Source: Paenirhizobium naphthalenivorans
GTDB taxonomy: Bacteria; Pseudomonadota; Alphaproteobacteria; Rhizobiales; Rhizobiaceae
Reading direction: 5' to 3'
Length of the DNA: 64,000 bases
Assembly (NCBI RefSeq): GCF_007992095.1
Contig: NZ_BJZP01000008.1
Location: 62,001-126,000 of the forward strand
Under the pieces are notes generated by a model. The model saw only the letters and a list, made by a program, of their open reading frames with translations, did no database searches and had not been told where the DNA came from. Position numbers and translations under genes: made by a program. Shown piece after piece: positions 17,993-27,396 of the stretch; the stretch's first letter is position 1; every line of letters starts with the position of its first letter.

Positions 17993-19294
17993 TCAGACGC
18001 CAAGCTTTGCCGGCTTTGCGCCGCCATAGGCCCAATCCAGCAATTCAATCGTGTGGACGATCGGCACCGCGGTTGCGGAGCCGATCTGCGTCATGCAGCC
18101 GATATTGCCGGTGGCGATGACATCCGGCCTTGTCGCCTCGAGATTCTTGACCTTGCGCACCTTCAGCTTTTCGGAAATCTCCGACTGCATGATGTTATAG
18201 GTGCCGGCCGAACCGCAGCACAAATGTCCTTCGGCCGGATCGCGCACGGTGAAGCCGGCGTTCTTCAGCAGGATTTTTGGCGCCGTGGTGATCTTCTGGC
18301 CATGCTGCATCGAGCAGGCCGAATGATAGGTGACGCTCAGATACTTCTTTTCCATCACCGGCAGATCGAGCGTCGAGAGATATTCGGTCACATCCCTGGC
18401 CAGCGCCGAGACGCGCATGGCCTTTTCAGCATAGGCCGGGTCGAGGCGCAGCATGTGGCCATAATCCTTGATCGTCGTGCCGCAGCCGGACGCCGTGATG
18501 ATGATCGCATCGAGCCCACCACGCTCGATCTCGCGCGTCCAGACATCGACATTGCGCCGGGCGCTGTCGAGCGCCTGGGTCTCGCGACCCATGTGGTGGA
18601 CCAGCGCGCCGCAGCAACCCTCGCCTTCCGGAACCACCACTTCGACGCCGAGGCGGGTCAGAAGGCGGATGGTGGCGGCATTGATACCGGGATCAAGGAC
18701 CGGCTGTGCGCAGCCGGTGAGGATCGCCACGCGGCCGCGTTTGTCGGCCTGCGGTGCGTGGGTCGCGGGACGCGCGCTGTCGCCGGCGGCGGGGATGCTG
18801 CGCGGGGCCAGATCAAGCATGGCCCCCATCGGCTTCAGCGCCGGGATGCGCTTCAACAGGCCGGCGAAGGGGCGACCGAGCCGGGCAAGACCAAGAGCTG
18901 CCCGGAAACGCGCCGGATAGGGCAGCGTCATCGCCAGAATACCGCGCGTCAGCCGGTTGAGCAGCGGCCGCTTGTAGGTCTTTTCGATATGGATACGGGC
19001 ATGGTCGACCAGGTGCATATAGTCGACGCCGGACGGGCAGGTCGTGGTGCAGGCCAGGCAAGAGAGACAGCGGTCGATATGGGTGACGACCTGCTTGTCG
19101 GCAGGGCGGCCGTTTTCCAGCATGTCCTTGATCAGGTAAATGCGGCCACGCGGGCTATCCAGCTCGTTGCCGAGCGTCACATAGGTCGGGCAGGTGGCGG
19201 TGCAGAAACCACAATGCACGCATTTGCGAAGAATAGCCTCGGCTTCCGCGACATGCGGATCGGCGAGCTGTTCGGCGGTGAAATTGGTCTGCAC
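17993..19294 (-). CDS. glcF: Glycolate oxidase iron-sulfur subunit
   Basis: 433 residues from GTG 19294, with GGGAG 7 bp upstream. Passes electrons from the FAD subunits of glycolate oxidase (glycolate to glyoxylate) to the quinone pool. Two 4Fe-4S ferredoxin motifs, CVHCGFCTATCPTY (about residue 36) and CLSCLACTTTCPSG (about 86), are followed by two CCG domains (GEGCCGALVHHMG; GHLCCGSAGTYN), as in GlcF. Downstream of glcD, glcE and a small membrane-protein gene on the same strand. Confidence 0.93.
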   Translation of the reverse strand: MQTNFTAEQLADPHVAEAEAILRKCVHCGFCTATCPTYVTLGNELDSPRGRIYLIKDMLENGRPADKQVVTHIDRCLSCLACTTTCPSGVDYMHLVDHARIHIEKTYKRPLLNRLTRGILAMTLPYPARFRAALGLARLGRPFAGLLKRIPALKPMGAMLDLAPRSIPAAGDSARPATHAPQADKRGRVAILTGCAQPVLDPGINAATIRLLTRLGVEVVVPEGEGCCGALVHHMGRETQALDSARRNVDVWTREIERGGLDAIIITASGCGTTIKDYGHMLRLDPAYAEKAMRVSALARDVTEYLSTLDLPVMEKKYLSVTYHSACSMQHGQKITTAPKILLKNAGFTVRDPAEGHLCCGSAGTYNIMQSEISEKLKVRKVKNLEATRPDVIATGNIGCMTQIGSATAVPIVHTIELLDWAYGGAKPAKLGV

Positions 19295-19354
19295 GTCGGT
19301 TCTCCCGAAGAGCGGCAGGCGACCTTTGTCGCCGCCGTGAAATAGTCAAATGGC

Positions 19355-19732
19355 TCACACCCACCAGGTCTCGGGCTTGGCGATGGCCTCACCCGCCGTC
19401 GCCTTCTGCAATCCGATGATGCAGCGAACGACGACCCAGACCACGGTGGCGACAGCCAAAAGCACGCCAATCACGGCCAGCGACAGGACGGCCGAGACCA
19501 GACCATAGAGCAGGCCGATCCAGAAGGTGCGGATGGCATAGGTGTAGTGACTGTCGATCCAGCCGCCCACCTTGCCACGATTGAGATAGGCGAAGACAAG
19601 GCCGATCAGACCGGAAATGCCGATCAGGAAACTGAGGAGATAGAGGGCGTAGACCAGCTGGACGTTCAGCTTGCCGGGCTCCAGCCAGCTTTCCGGCTGG
19701 CGCGGATCGGGCGAAGTCACAGGCTCGGTCAT
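19355..19732 (-). CDS. DUF4870-type small membrane protein inside the glc operon
   Basis: 125 residues. A soluble proline-rich N-terminus (ESWLEPGKLN) and three hydrophobic segments (VYALYLLSFLIGISGLIGLVFAYL; a segment around FWIGLLYGLVSAVLSL; LLAVATVVWVVVRCIIGL) match the DUF4870 family. Its ATG overlaps the glcE stop by 4 bp and glcF begins 61 bp downstream, so it is cotranscribed. A role in glycolate oxidase assembly or membrane docking is conceivable but only by position. Confidence 0.8.
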   Translation of the reverse strand: MTEPVTSPDPRQPESWLEPGKLNVQLVYALYLLSFLIGISGLIGLVFAYLNRGKVGGWIDSHYTYAIRTFWIGLLYGLVSAVLSLAVIGVLLAVATVVWVVVRCIIGLQKATAGEAIAKPETWWV

Positions 19733-20949
19733 GCGACCTCTCCTCTGGCCATACGGCCCGGATTGAAGATGCCGCGCGGATCGAACTTCTCCTTCACCCG
19801 CTGGGAAAGCAGGGCGACGGCCGGCGATTGCGGCTCGAACGCCTGGACCTGGGCACGCGCCGCGTCAGACGCGCGGACGAGCGTCGCATGGCCGCCGCCG
19901 GCCGCCTTGATGTGGCGCCGCAGGAGGTCGGCTTCCAGATCCCCCTCGAGACGCATCCACACCAGTCCGCCCTGCCAGTCGTAGAAGGCGTCGACGCCGG
20001 CTTCGAGGCGAAGAGCGGCCACCAGCTTCCAGCCTTCGGACGGCGCGACCGACACGCGCCAGAGCGCACGCCGGGTGCCATCGGCATAGGGGTGCACATT
20101 GCGGATTTCGCGCCAGAGCGCCGCCGTATCGGCCGGCTCCAATCGCGACACCGGGCAGAAAGCGCTCATGGCAGCCGTCAGCGTGTCGGCACGGACGCTG
20201 ACCGATGCCTCCAGACCTTCAATACGAAGCACCGTGGCGGCACCGTCCGGCAGAGCCCCGCCAATGAAACGACCACGCACGCTTTCCGGCAGATGAGCGG
20301 CACCCGAAACCTCGACCGACAGCGCCATGGCCGCCGCCATGGCGCGCACGGCCTGTTCGTCCTCCAGCCCTGACAGCACGATGGTGACGGCGGTCTTCGG
20401 CGCCGGCAGAACCTTGAAGGTCACTTCGGTCAGAAAACCGAGCGTGCCGTAAGAACCGGCGAGCACCTTGACCAGATCGAGCCCGGTGACGTTCTTCATC
20501 ACCCGGCCACCGGCCTTGACGATCTCGCCATGGCCGTTGACGAAACGGACGCCAAGCAGATGGTCGCGGGCAGCGCCCGCCGTCATGCGTCGCGGGCCGG
20601 ACGCATTGACGGAAAAGAGTCCGCCGATTGTCGGCTCGCCGGACGTACCCATCATGCCGCGATGGTCCGGCGGCTCGAAGGCAAGTGACTGGCCGTTGAC
20701 GGCCACGGCCGCCTCGATCTCGGCCACCGGCGTGCCGGCGCGTGCGGTCAGCACCATTTCGGCCGGATTATAGGCAACGATGCCGGAAAGCCCGGTCGTG
20801 CCGAGCACGGTCGCGTTGGCGGTCAGGGGATTGCCGAAACCTGCGCGCGTTCCGCCGCCCAGGATGGCAAGCGGCGCGGAACGTTCGGCGTGATTGCGAA
20901 TGAGGCTCGCCACCTCGGTTTCGTTTGCGGGGAGGAAAGCTTCGGTCAT
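19729..20949 (-). CDS. glcE: Glycolate oxidase FAD-binding subunit GlcE
   Basis: 406 residues. FAD_binding_4 fold: LAILGGGTRAGFGNP, the PDHRGMMGTSGEPTIGGLFSVNASGPRR loop, and GGRVMKNVTGLDLVKVLAGSYGTLGFLTEVTFKV. Shorter than GlcD because the C-terminal oxidase cap is reduced, as is usual for GlcE. It overlaps glcD by 4 bp upstream (ATGA) and the DUF4870 gene by 4 bp downstream, so the operon is tightly coupled. Confidence 0.94.
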   Translation of the reverse strand: MTEAFLPANETEVASLIRNHAERSAPLAILGGGTRAGFGNPLTANATVLGTTGLSGIVAYNPAEMVLTARAGTPVAEIEAAVAVNGQSLAFEPPDHRGMMGTSGEPTIGGLFSVNASGPRRMTAGAARDHLLGVRFVNGHGEIVKAGGRVMKNVTGLDLVKVLAGSYGTLGFLTEVTFKVLPAPKTAVTIVLSGLEDEQAVRAMAAAMALSVEVSGAAHLPESVRGRFIGGALPDGAATVLRIEGLEASVSVRADTLTAAMSAFCPVSRLEPADTAALWREIRNVHPYADGTRRALWRVSVAPSEGWKLVAALRLEAGVDAFYDWQGGLVWMRLEGDLEADLLRRHIKAAGGGHATLVRASDAARAQVQAFEPQSPAVALLSQRVKEKFDPRGIFNPGRMARGEVA

Positions 20950-22385
20950 GCAGCACTCCGGCCGTCGAGCGGGAAAACCTTGGAGGGATTGAGGATCCAG
21001 TCGGCATCGAAGGCGGCCCGCACGGCCATCTGCTGCGCAAGGTCCGCTTCCGCATATTGATGCCGCATCAGGTCGCGCTTCTCGATGCCCACGCCATGTT
21101 CGCCAGTCAGGCAGCCGCCGGCATCAACGCACAGTTTGAGGATTTCCATGCCGGCCGCTTCGGCCTTGGCCGCGTCTTCCGGATCATTGATATTGTAGAG
21201 GATCAGCGGGTGCATATTACCGTCGCCAGCGTGGAAAACGTTGGCGACACGCAGGCCATAGCGGTCGGTGATCTCCGAGGTCTTCTTCAGCACATAGGCG
21301 AGCTGACTCAACGGCACCGTGCCATCCATGCAGATATAGTCGGCGATGCGGCCAGTCGCACCGAAGGCCGATTTGCGACCCTTCCAGATCAGCGCCGATT
21401 CCATCGCCGACTGGCTTTCGCGGACGGTCTTCACATCATGGCGCTTGGCGATCTCGACGATCGAGGCGAGCATGGCCTCCATCTCGGCTTCCGAGCCCTC
21501 GACCTCGATGATCAGCAAGGCCTCTGCATCGAGCGGATAGCCCGCATGGGCGAAGGCTTCGCAGATCTCGATCGCCTGCTTGTCCATAAACTCGATGGCG
21601 ACCGGCACGATACCGGCGCCGATGACGTCGGCAACGCAGGAACCGGCAGCCTCGGCGCTGTCGAAACCGAACAACACCGGACGCGCGCCCTCCGGCTTGG
21701 CGATCAGGCGGACCGTCGCCTCCGTGATGATGCCGAGTTGGCCTTCGGAGCCGCAGACGAGGCCGAGCAGGTCATAGCCGGAGGCGTCAAGCGCCTTGCC
21801 ACCAAGCTCGATCACAGTTCCGTCGACAAGCACCATCTTGACGCCGAGCAGGTTGTTGGTGGTGACGCCGTATTTCAGGCAATGCGCACCGCCGGAGTTC
21901 ATGCCGATATTGCCGCCAATCGTGCAAGCGAGCTGGGAACTGGGATCGGGCGCATAGAAGAAGCCATCGCCGCCGACGGCATCGGAAATCGACAGGTTGG
22001 TCACCCCGGCCTGAACGGTGGCGCAGCGATTGGCATAGTCGACGTCGAGGATCTTCGTCATCGCCGACAGACCGAGCACGATTGCGTCTTCCTGGGGAAT
22101 GGCGCCACCCGACAACGAGGTGCCGGCGCCGCGCGGTACGACCGGGATGGAATACTTGTGACAGTATTTCATGATCGCCGCGACCTGGGCCGTGGTTTCC
22201 GGCAGGACGACGGCCAGGGGGCGGCGGCGATAGGCGAGGAAACCGTCGGTCTCGAAGGGCACGAGTTCGATCGGCTCGTGCACCAGCCGCTCGGCCGGGA
22301 CAAGCTCGGCGAGATCGGCGACGATCTCCTTGCGGCGCGACATGATCGCGGCATTCGGCTCAAGGAACTGGATGGCTTCGGACAT
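20946..22385 (-). CDS. glcD: Glycolate oxidase subunit GlcD (FAD-linked)
   Basis: 479 residues. Catalytic FAD subunit. VPRGAGTSLSGGAIPQED, a CTIGGNIGMNSGGAHCLKYG stretch (first half) and the C-terminal FAD-oxidase segment HAGDGNMHPLILYN and LTGEHGVGIEKRDLM are diagnostic. D-lactate dehydrogenases share this fold, but the glcE and glcF neighbours favour glycolate. First gene of glcD-glcE-DUF4870-glcF, divergent from a LysR gene with a T-N11-A dyad in between. Confidence 0.95.
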   Translation of the reverse strand: MSEAIQFLEPNAAIMSRRKEIVADLAELVPAERLVHEPIELVPFETDGFLAYRRRPLAVVLPETTAQVAAIMKYCHKYSIPVVPRGAGTSLSGGAIPQEDAIVLGLSAMTKILDVDYANRCATVQAGVTNLSISDAVGGDGFFYAPDPSSQLACTIGGNIGMNSGGAHCLKYGVTTNNLLGVKMVLVDGTVIELGGKALDASGYDLLGLVCGSEGQLGIITEATVRLIAKPEGARPVLFGFDSAEAAGSCVADVIGAGIVPVAIEFMDKQAIEICEAFAHAGYPLDAEALLIIEVEGSEAEMEAMLASIVEIAKRHDVKTVRESQSAMESALIWKGRKSAFGATGRIADYICMDGTVPLSQLAYVLKKTSEITDRYGLRVANVFHAGDGNMHPLILYNINDPEDAAKAEAAGMEILKLCVDAGGCLTGEHGVGIEKRDLMRHQYAEADLAQQMAVRAAFDADWILNPSKVFPLDGRSAA

Positions 22386-22467
22386 AGACCCCTCCCTCGC
22401 TCATGGTCATCCCGCATACACCGCGGCACGCCTCGCAGCAATTGGTATTCTTTCTTTACCACTTCAA

Positions 22468-22490
22468 CCATAGTCGCGCAAATGCTATGG
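22468..22490. promoter_or_regulatory. LysR-type operator between glcD and its LysR gene
   Basis: CCATAG-N11-CTATGG, a perfect 6-bp dyad with the T-N11-A spacing typical of LysR regulators, in the 109-bp divergent region. It lies 4 bp before the ATG at 22495, which suggests that the true LysR start may be a later ATG (22513 or 22525). Confidence 0.65.
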
Positions 22491-22494
22491 ACTT

Positions 22495-23421
22495 ATGACG
22501 AAATCGGAAAGAATGAGCGAGCCCATGACCAATCTCGGCGATCTGGAAGTCTTTGCCCGGGTGATCTCGTCCGGCAGCATGTCGACGGCGGCGCGCGACC
22601 TCGGCCTGTCGCCTGCAGTGGTGTCGAAACGGATCAAGCGACTGGAGGACCGGCTCGGCACACGGCTCTTGCAACGCACCACGCGCCAGATCTCGCTCAC
22701 CGAGGCCGGGCAGGGCTTTCACGAGCGGGTGCTGGCCGTTTTGGCGGGCCTGGAAGAGGCCGAGGCCTATGCCTCAGGGCGCTCCTCGGAAGTGGCCGGA
22801 ACGCTGAAGATTTCCGCGCCGACCTCGTTTGGCCGCCTGCATATCGCGCCGCATCTGAAGGCTTTCATGGAAGCCCACCCTGACCTTGCCATCCATCTGG
22901 TGCTGACCGACGAATTCACCGACATCGTCGCCGGCGGCTTCGACTTGGCCATTCGCATCGCCGAATTGACGGATTCAACCCTTGTGGCGCGGCGCCTGGC
23001 ACCGGTTCGCCGTATCCTTTGCGCCTCCCCCGAATATATCGCCGTCCATGGCATGCCGGAGACGATCGATGACCTGAAACAGCATCTTTGCCTGCCGGCG
23101 CACAATTACGACGCGTGGAAACTCGAGGGGCCGCAGGGTTCATTGAGCTTGCGGCCCGAGGGCAGGCTGATCACCAATTCGAGCGAGGTGATCCGCGAGG
23201 CGGTGATCGCCGGTCTCGGCATCGCACTACGCTCGACCTGGGATGTCGGTCCCGAACTGAAGGCCGGCAGACTGGTGCAGGTACTGCCCGCCTTCGAGGG
23301 ATCGCGCGGCGTTTCGCTGTCCGCCGTTTATCCGAGCCGGCAGTTCCTGCCGGCCAAGGTGCGGCTGTTCATCGACTATCTCGCCGAGCTTTACGGCCCC
23401 GTCCCCTACTGGGAGCACTGA
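22495..23421 (+). CDS. LysR-type regulator, likely controls glcDEF
   Basis: 308 residues from the first ATG, or 302/298 from MSEP/MTNL. The helix-turn-helix is DLEVFARVISSGSMSTAARDLGLSPAVVSKRIKRLE. The effector domain carries VAGTLKISAPTSFGRLHIAPHL and a LCLPAHNYDAWKL segment, as in the large DmlR/AaeR-like subgroup. Divergent from glcD with a LysR box in the shared promoter, so autoregulation and glycolate-dependent control of glcDEF are inferred. Confidence 0.88.
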   Translation: MTKSERMSEPMTNLGDLEVFARVISSGSMSTAARDLGLSPAVVSKRIKRLEDRLGTRLLQRTTRQISLTEAGQGFHERVLAVLAGLEEAEAYASGRSSEVAGTLKISAPTSFGRLHIAPHLKAFMEAHPDLAIHLVLTDEFTDIVAGGFDLAIRIAELTDSTLVARRLAPVRRILCASPEYIAVHGMPETIDDLKQHLCLPAHNYDAWKLEGPQGSLSLRPEGRLITNSSEVIREAVIAGLGIALRSTWDVGPELKAGRLVQVLPAFEGSRGVSLSAVYPSRQFLPAKVRLFIDYLAELYGPVPYWEH

Positions 23422-23433
23422 GCGCCGGCCTGA

Positions 23434-24843
23434 TCAGCGCAAATCCTCCGGCACTTCGCTCCAGAAGCCGAACTTCTTCGGGTGGGTGCGGCGCAGGGTA
23501 TCGACGAAGTCATCGTGATGCTGGAGCCGCGCATCGGCCGGCAAATGCGGCGCGAGACGGACAAGCTCTTTCAGGTAACGCGCGGCGAGGGGATAGGCGA
23601 CACCGATGCCGCGGCGCAGAATATCGCTGATCAGGACGCGGTAGAGCACGGTCGCGGCCAGCGGCTGCTGGTCGGCCAAAGCCTCCGCCGCCGGCGCCAG
23701 ATCCTCGTAGTAGCGCCCCTCCCAGCGATCCTTGTGGTGCAGAACCTGAGCGGCGGCGCGGTCGAGCTTCGGCCAGCAAACGAAGAAATCGAGCGCCGCA
23801 TAAATGTCGTCGGACTCTTCAACCAGGGCAAATGCGCGGTCCATCTCGTCGAATTCGGCGAAATCGTCGAGCTTCGACAGATAGAGCTTCAGCACGACAG
23901 GATCGAGCGTTTCGGAAAACTCCCGCCAGCGCAGGTCCTGCGCATCGCCGCGGCGTTTCAGCTTGTCGAGGATTTCCGCCTCGAGAATGCGGCGCTCCCG
24001 TGCGCCATATTCCGGACCGACAGCAGCCAATTCCCCGTTGACCGGCAGGAGGCGCATGCCCGTCGGGCGGCGGCGCGCCCAGTCCAGCGCCTGCTCGTGG
24101 CGACCTGCGGCCTGCAGCATGGCGGCAACCGTCAGCGTGTCGCGGCGATTTTCCGCCTTTGCTTCTTCAAGCGCCACATAGCCGTCGACATCCCTCCGGT
24201 GCAGGGCAATCGCCTGAAGGAGATCGAGCGCGCCGAACTTCCCCGGCTCCTTCGGCATGGCCTCGCCAAGCGTGGCTTTCCACGCGTTGGCGGCAGGCTC
24301 GCTGATCGCACCCGTCAGAAGATGTAGGAAACCGGTATGCTCGCCATAGCGATCGCGCCGGCGCAAGGTCTCGAACTGTGGCACGAGCAGTACCTGGTCT
24401 TGCGCCGGGACCGAACGGATCAATTCGGCAGCGGCCACTTCCGCCTCATCGAACACTTTCCACAGGCGCGCACTATCGGAGACCAGCCGGGGCGAAAGAG
24501 AAAAACGCAAGCCGAGGAAGCGCAGCACACGCTGGGCGCCGGCCAGGGGATCCAAACCACCGAGCTCCGAGAGGATAGTGCGGGCAAGGCCGGCGAATTC
24601 GACCGCCAGGTCCTTGGCGCGCGCATTGTTGATCCGCGTCTTCGATTGCTCGTGCGTGTCGAGCCGCTTGTCGATCAGCCGGGCCATTTCCGCCGGGCCC
24701 GCCTCACCGGCCAGCGCCGCCTGAAGTCGCGCCTTCAGCGCCTTGTTCGCCGAGGCCTCCTCAAGCAAGATTTCGACCAGCTTGTCGAGACCAAGCCCAC
24801 TCAGGCCCTTCTTGTCGAGTTTTGCGCGTTTCTGCCGGGTCAT
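23434..24843 (-). CDS. DUF6880-type protein, all-helical, unknown function
   Basis: 469 residues, cytoplasmic, no membrane segment. It starts MTRQKRAKLDKKGLSGLGLDKLVEILLEEA and continues as helix pairs rich in Ala/Leu (LTVAAMLQAAGRHEQALDWARR; YPLAARYLKELVRLAPHLP), which looks like degenerate TPR or SWIM-associated helical repeats. The C-terminus ARYLKELV...HHDDFVDTLRRTHPKKFGFW matches what I recall of DUF6880 proteins of Rhizobiales. Convergent with the LysR gene (12 bp gap). Function unknown. Confidence 0.75.
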   Translation of the reverse strand: MTRQKRAKLDKKGLSGLGLDKLVEILLEEASANKALKARLQAALAGEAGPAEMARLIDKRLDTHEQSKTRINNARAKDLAVEFAGLARTILSELGGLDPLAGAQRVLRFLGLRFSLSPRLVSDSARLWKVFDEAEVAAAELIRSVPAQDQVLLVPQFETLRRRDRYGEHTGFLHLLTGAISEPAANAWKATLGEAMPKEPGKFGALDLLQAIALHRRDVDGYVALEEAKAENRRDTLTVAAMLQAAGRHEQALDWARRRPTGMRLLPVNGELAAVGPEYGARERRILEAEILDKLKRRGDAQDLRWREFSETLDPVVLKLYLSKLDDFAEFDEMDRAFALVEESDDIYAALDFFVCWPKLDRAAAQVLHHKDRWEGRYYEDLAPAAEALADQQPLAATVLYRVLISDILRRGIGVAYPLAARYLKELVRLAPHLPADARLQHHDDFVDTLRRTHPKKFGFWSEVPEDLR

Positions 24844-25012
24844 TCCGCTCTGTTTTGCATATCGATTTCAGGGACGTCCAAGGCCTTCAGGGCTCAGCCT
24901 GTTGGCAACCTATATCGGGCAGGAAGCGCTAGGGAGCAAGTTCGTTCACGTCGCAGAACATCCGCCCAGCAAGGCTGGAGGTCCATAAACCCCACGGCGG
25001 CGGCTTGCCATC

Positions 25013-26284
25013 TCAATGCCCCTCGCCGTGACGCTTTCGGATCCCGCGCACGACCCACCAGACGCTCAGAACGGCAAGCGGCACCGAAAGTCCGGTGATC
25101 ACCGCCGGGTCGACCGGCAGCAAGTCATGGCTCACCGCCTTGGCGGCATAGCCGACGAGACCGACGATGTAATAGGAGATCGCCGCGACCGACAGTCCTT
25201 CGACCGTCTGCTGGAGGCGCAGCTGCATTTCGGCGCGGCGGTTCATCGTGGCCAGAAGTGCCGAGTTCTGCCGCTCCAGCTCGACGTCGATCCAGCTTCG
25301 CACGAGCGCCGTGGCGCGGGACAGCTTGCGCGACAGGTTGGCCTGACGCTCCTCAATCGACTGGCAGGTGCGCATGGCCGGCGCCAGGCGCCGCTCAAGA
25401 AAGGACCCGAGCGTCTCGTAGCCCGGCTTCGGCGTTTCATCGAGGGTCTTGATGCGTTCGCGCACGATGCCTTCATAGGCGCGGCTCGCGCCGAAACGGT
25501 AAAGGCTGAGCGCCGCATTAGCCTCAAGCTCGGCGGCCAGCCGCGTCAGTTCGGTCAGCATGGCATCGGCTTCTTCTCGGGCATGGGCCTTCATCCGCTG
25601 GGTGACCGCGGTCAGGCCGTCCTCGCTTCGGCGGATGTCCGGAGACAGTGTCTGCGCCAGCGGCAGGCCCAGCATGGCGAGCGTCCGATAGGTCTCGATG
25701 TCGAGCAGCCTCTGGACCAGGGCGCCGCGTCCGGCCTCGGACAGGCTCCTGTCAACAACGAGAATGCGGGTCAGCCCGTCGCCGTCCTGGCGAAAATCGG
25801 TCATCACCGTCGCCTGTCCATCCTTGACGTCGCTGTAGCAAAGGCTCGTCAGATCGAAGAGATCCATCGCGGCCGCTATTTCCGGCCCGTCGCGGCGGAT
25901 CTCAAGACGGATCCCCGACATCAACGGCCCCGGTGCGGAAAAACCGTCGCCGAAAGGATGGGCGGGGATCTCTCCGCCGAAGGCGTCCGGCAGAGGGCCG
26001 TCCCAGAACCAGGTGGAGAACTCGGTGTGGCGCTCCCAGCGCAGCGTGCCCTGCCCCCAGGGCATGGCGTGATGACGGACATTACGATCGGGCACCGCGA
26101 CGCCACGGGTGCGCGACAGTTCGGCCAATGCGCTATAGTGCACGGCCGACCCGCCATCCATCATGAAAGCGAGCTGGATGATGACCCGCTCGGATTTCAC
26201 CAGCGCATAGGGCCGCGCGTGGACCTCTCCCAGTGCCAATGCCCGCTCCGGCGACACCGGAAACGCGAAACTGCCCTTCGCCAT
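25013..26284 (-). CDS. DUF3422 membrane-anchored protein
   Basis: 423 residues from ATG 26284, with AGGAG 8 bp upstream; the frame stays open 17 codons further. A soluble N-terminal domain beginning ALGEVHARPYALV, with WERHTEFSTWFWDG, is the DUF3422 signature. A central coiled-coil-like helical region (about 220-350) and two C-terminal hydrophobic helices (ISYYIVGLVGYAAKAV; VITGLSVPLAVLSVWWVVRG) resemble the membrane end of CorA-like or YccC-like proteins. Role unknown. It stands alone on its strand. Confidence 0.85.
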   Translation of the reverse strand: MAKGSFAFPVSPERALALGEVHARPYALVKSERVIIQLAFMMDGGSAVHYSALAELSRTRGVAVPDRNVRHHAMPWGQGTLRWERHTEFSTWFWDGPLPDAFGGEIPAHPFGDGFSAPGPLMSGIRLEIRRDGPEIAAAMDLFDLTSLCYSDVKDGQATVMTDFRQDGDGLTRILVVDRSLSEAGRGALVQRLLDIETYRTLAMLGLPLAQTLSPDIRRSEDGLTAVTQRMKAHAREEADAMLTELTRLAAELEANAALSLYRFGASRAYEGIVRERIKTLDETPKPGYETLGSFLERRLAPAMRTCQSIEERQANLSRKLSRATALVRSWIDVELERQNSALLATMNRRAEMQLRLQQTVEGLSVAAISYYIVGLVGYAAKAVSHDLLPVDPAVITGLSVPLAVLSVWWVVRGIRKRHGEGH

Positions 26285-26592
26285 CAAGCGCTCTCCTTCG
26301 AACCTTTCACGCCTTTTAGCAAATGCGTGGGGCAAGCGGCAGAGGGATACGGCAATGAAGCGCAGAGATGGCGCAAGATCGCACCACAGCCTGAAAACAA
26401 GTGCATAACAGTCAAATATAAAAACATATCAATATGCATATTTAGCTGTTGTTGACGACCGCGAAGTCGACGAAAATAACTACCGGGCGCGTAATCGCCC
26501 TCACCTTTCCCTTTCCTGGATGATCGGCGCGTCGATGGGAAACACTGTTTCCGGCAGTGCCAGTCCCGCCGGCTGCACAATGGAGAAACGAC

Positions 26593-27273
26593 ATGAAGCG
26601 ACTTATTCCGGCAACCCTGCTTGCGCTGTCGATCAGCCTGCCCGCCTTTGCCGGCGAGTTCGGCGACTTCGAAGCGAAACTGCGCGCCGCCTACGGCGAC
26701 TATCGGACCGCCCTGTTCACCACCAACATGGGGAAGGGGCCGGAATCAAAGGCATCGCTCGGCAAGTTCGCCAAGGCATGGTCCGAGCTTTCGTCCGAAC
26801 CCGCGCCGCCGCAATATGCGGATGATGCCGCCTATGCCGAAACACTGCAAGCCGTGACCAAGATCACTGAAGCCGCAACCGCCGAAGTCGCGGCAGGAGA
26901 GCTTTCCAAGGCACACGACACGTTGGAAGACATTCGCGGCCAAATCGGCGATCTCCACATCCGCAACGACATCTACAGCTTTTCGGACCGTATGAACGCC
27001 TATCACGCTCGCATGGAAGAGGTGATCGCCATGGACCCGGCGAATAGCGCCGGCGTGCATGCCCAAGCCGCGGTACTGAAATACCTGCTCGGCGACGTCG
27101 TCGCCCATCCGCCGAAGGAGGCGGACGCGAGCTACAAGGAATTGCTCGGCACCATGGAAGCGAGCGTGGCAAAGCTCGAGGCGGCATCGTCTAGCGGCGA
27201 CGCAGCGGCGACCAAGGCCGCCATCGGCGGACTGAAGGCACCTTACTCCAAACTGTTCCTGAAGTTCGGCTGA
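26593..27273 (+). CDS. Exported helical protein of unknown function
   Basis: 226 residues with a signal peptide (LLALSISLPAFA-GE); ATG 26593 follows TGGAGAAACGAC. The mature protein looks all-helical with repeated amphipathic segments (DFEAKLRAAYGDYRTALF; LSKAHDTLEDIRGQIGDLHIRNDIYSFSDRMNAYHARMEEV). His and Met residues in the central helices could bind metal or heme, but no CxxCH is present. The C-terminus GLKAPYSKLFLKFG is conspicuous. No family assigned. It precedes the gntR-lutABC operon. Confidence 0.65.
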   Translation: MKRLIPATLLALSISLPAFAGEFGDFEAKLRAAYGDYRTALFTTNMGKGPESKASLGKFAKAWSELSSEPAPPQYADDAAYAETLQAVTKITEAATAEVAAGELSKAHDTLEDIRGQIGDLHIRNDIYSFSDRMNAYHARMEEVIAMDPANSAGVHAQAAVLKYLLGDVVAHPPKEADASYKELLGTMEASVAKLEAASSSGDAAATKAAIGGLKAPYSKLFLKFG

Positions 27274-27334
27274 TGGCAAAGATAGCGTGGCTGAATCCGT
27301 CCTTCTCGCTGCCGCGCGTCTGACGATAGGCAAC

Positions 27335-27353
27335 TGGACAAATTAATTGACCA
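27335..27353. promoter_or_regulatory. FadR/LldR-type operator upstream of gntR-lutABC
   Basis: TGGACAAATTAATTGACCA is a 19-bp near-palindrome (TGGnCAAnTnAnTTGnCCA), the size and symmetry expected for a GntR/FadR-family dimer, 43 bp upstream of the regulator start. Confidence 0.55.
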
Positions 27354-27396
27354 ATCCTTCGGCGGCTTGCTACACAAATCGCCGAGGGAGAATGTC

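Noticed and set aside
20925..22883. 652-codon plus-strand open frame over glcD
   Set aside because: Antisense shadow of a well-supported FAD enzyme; no domain and no ribosome site.
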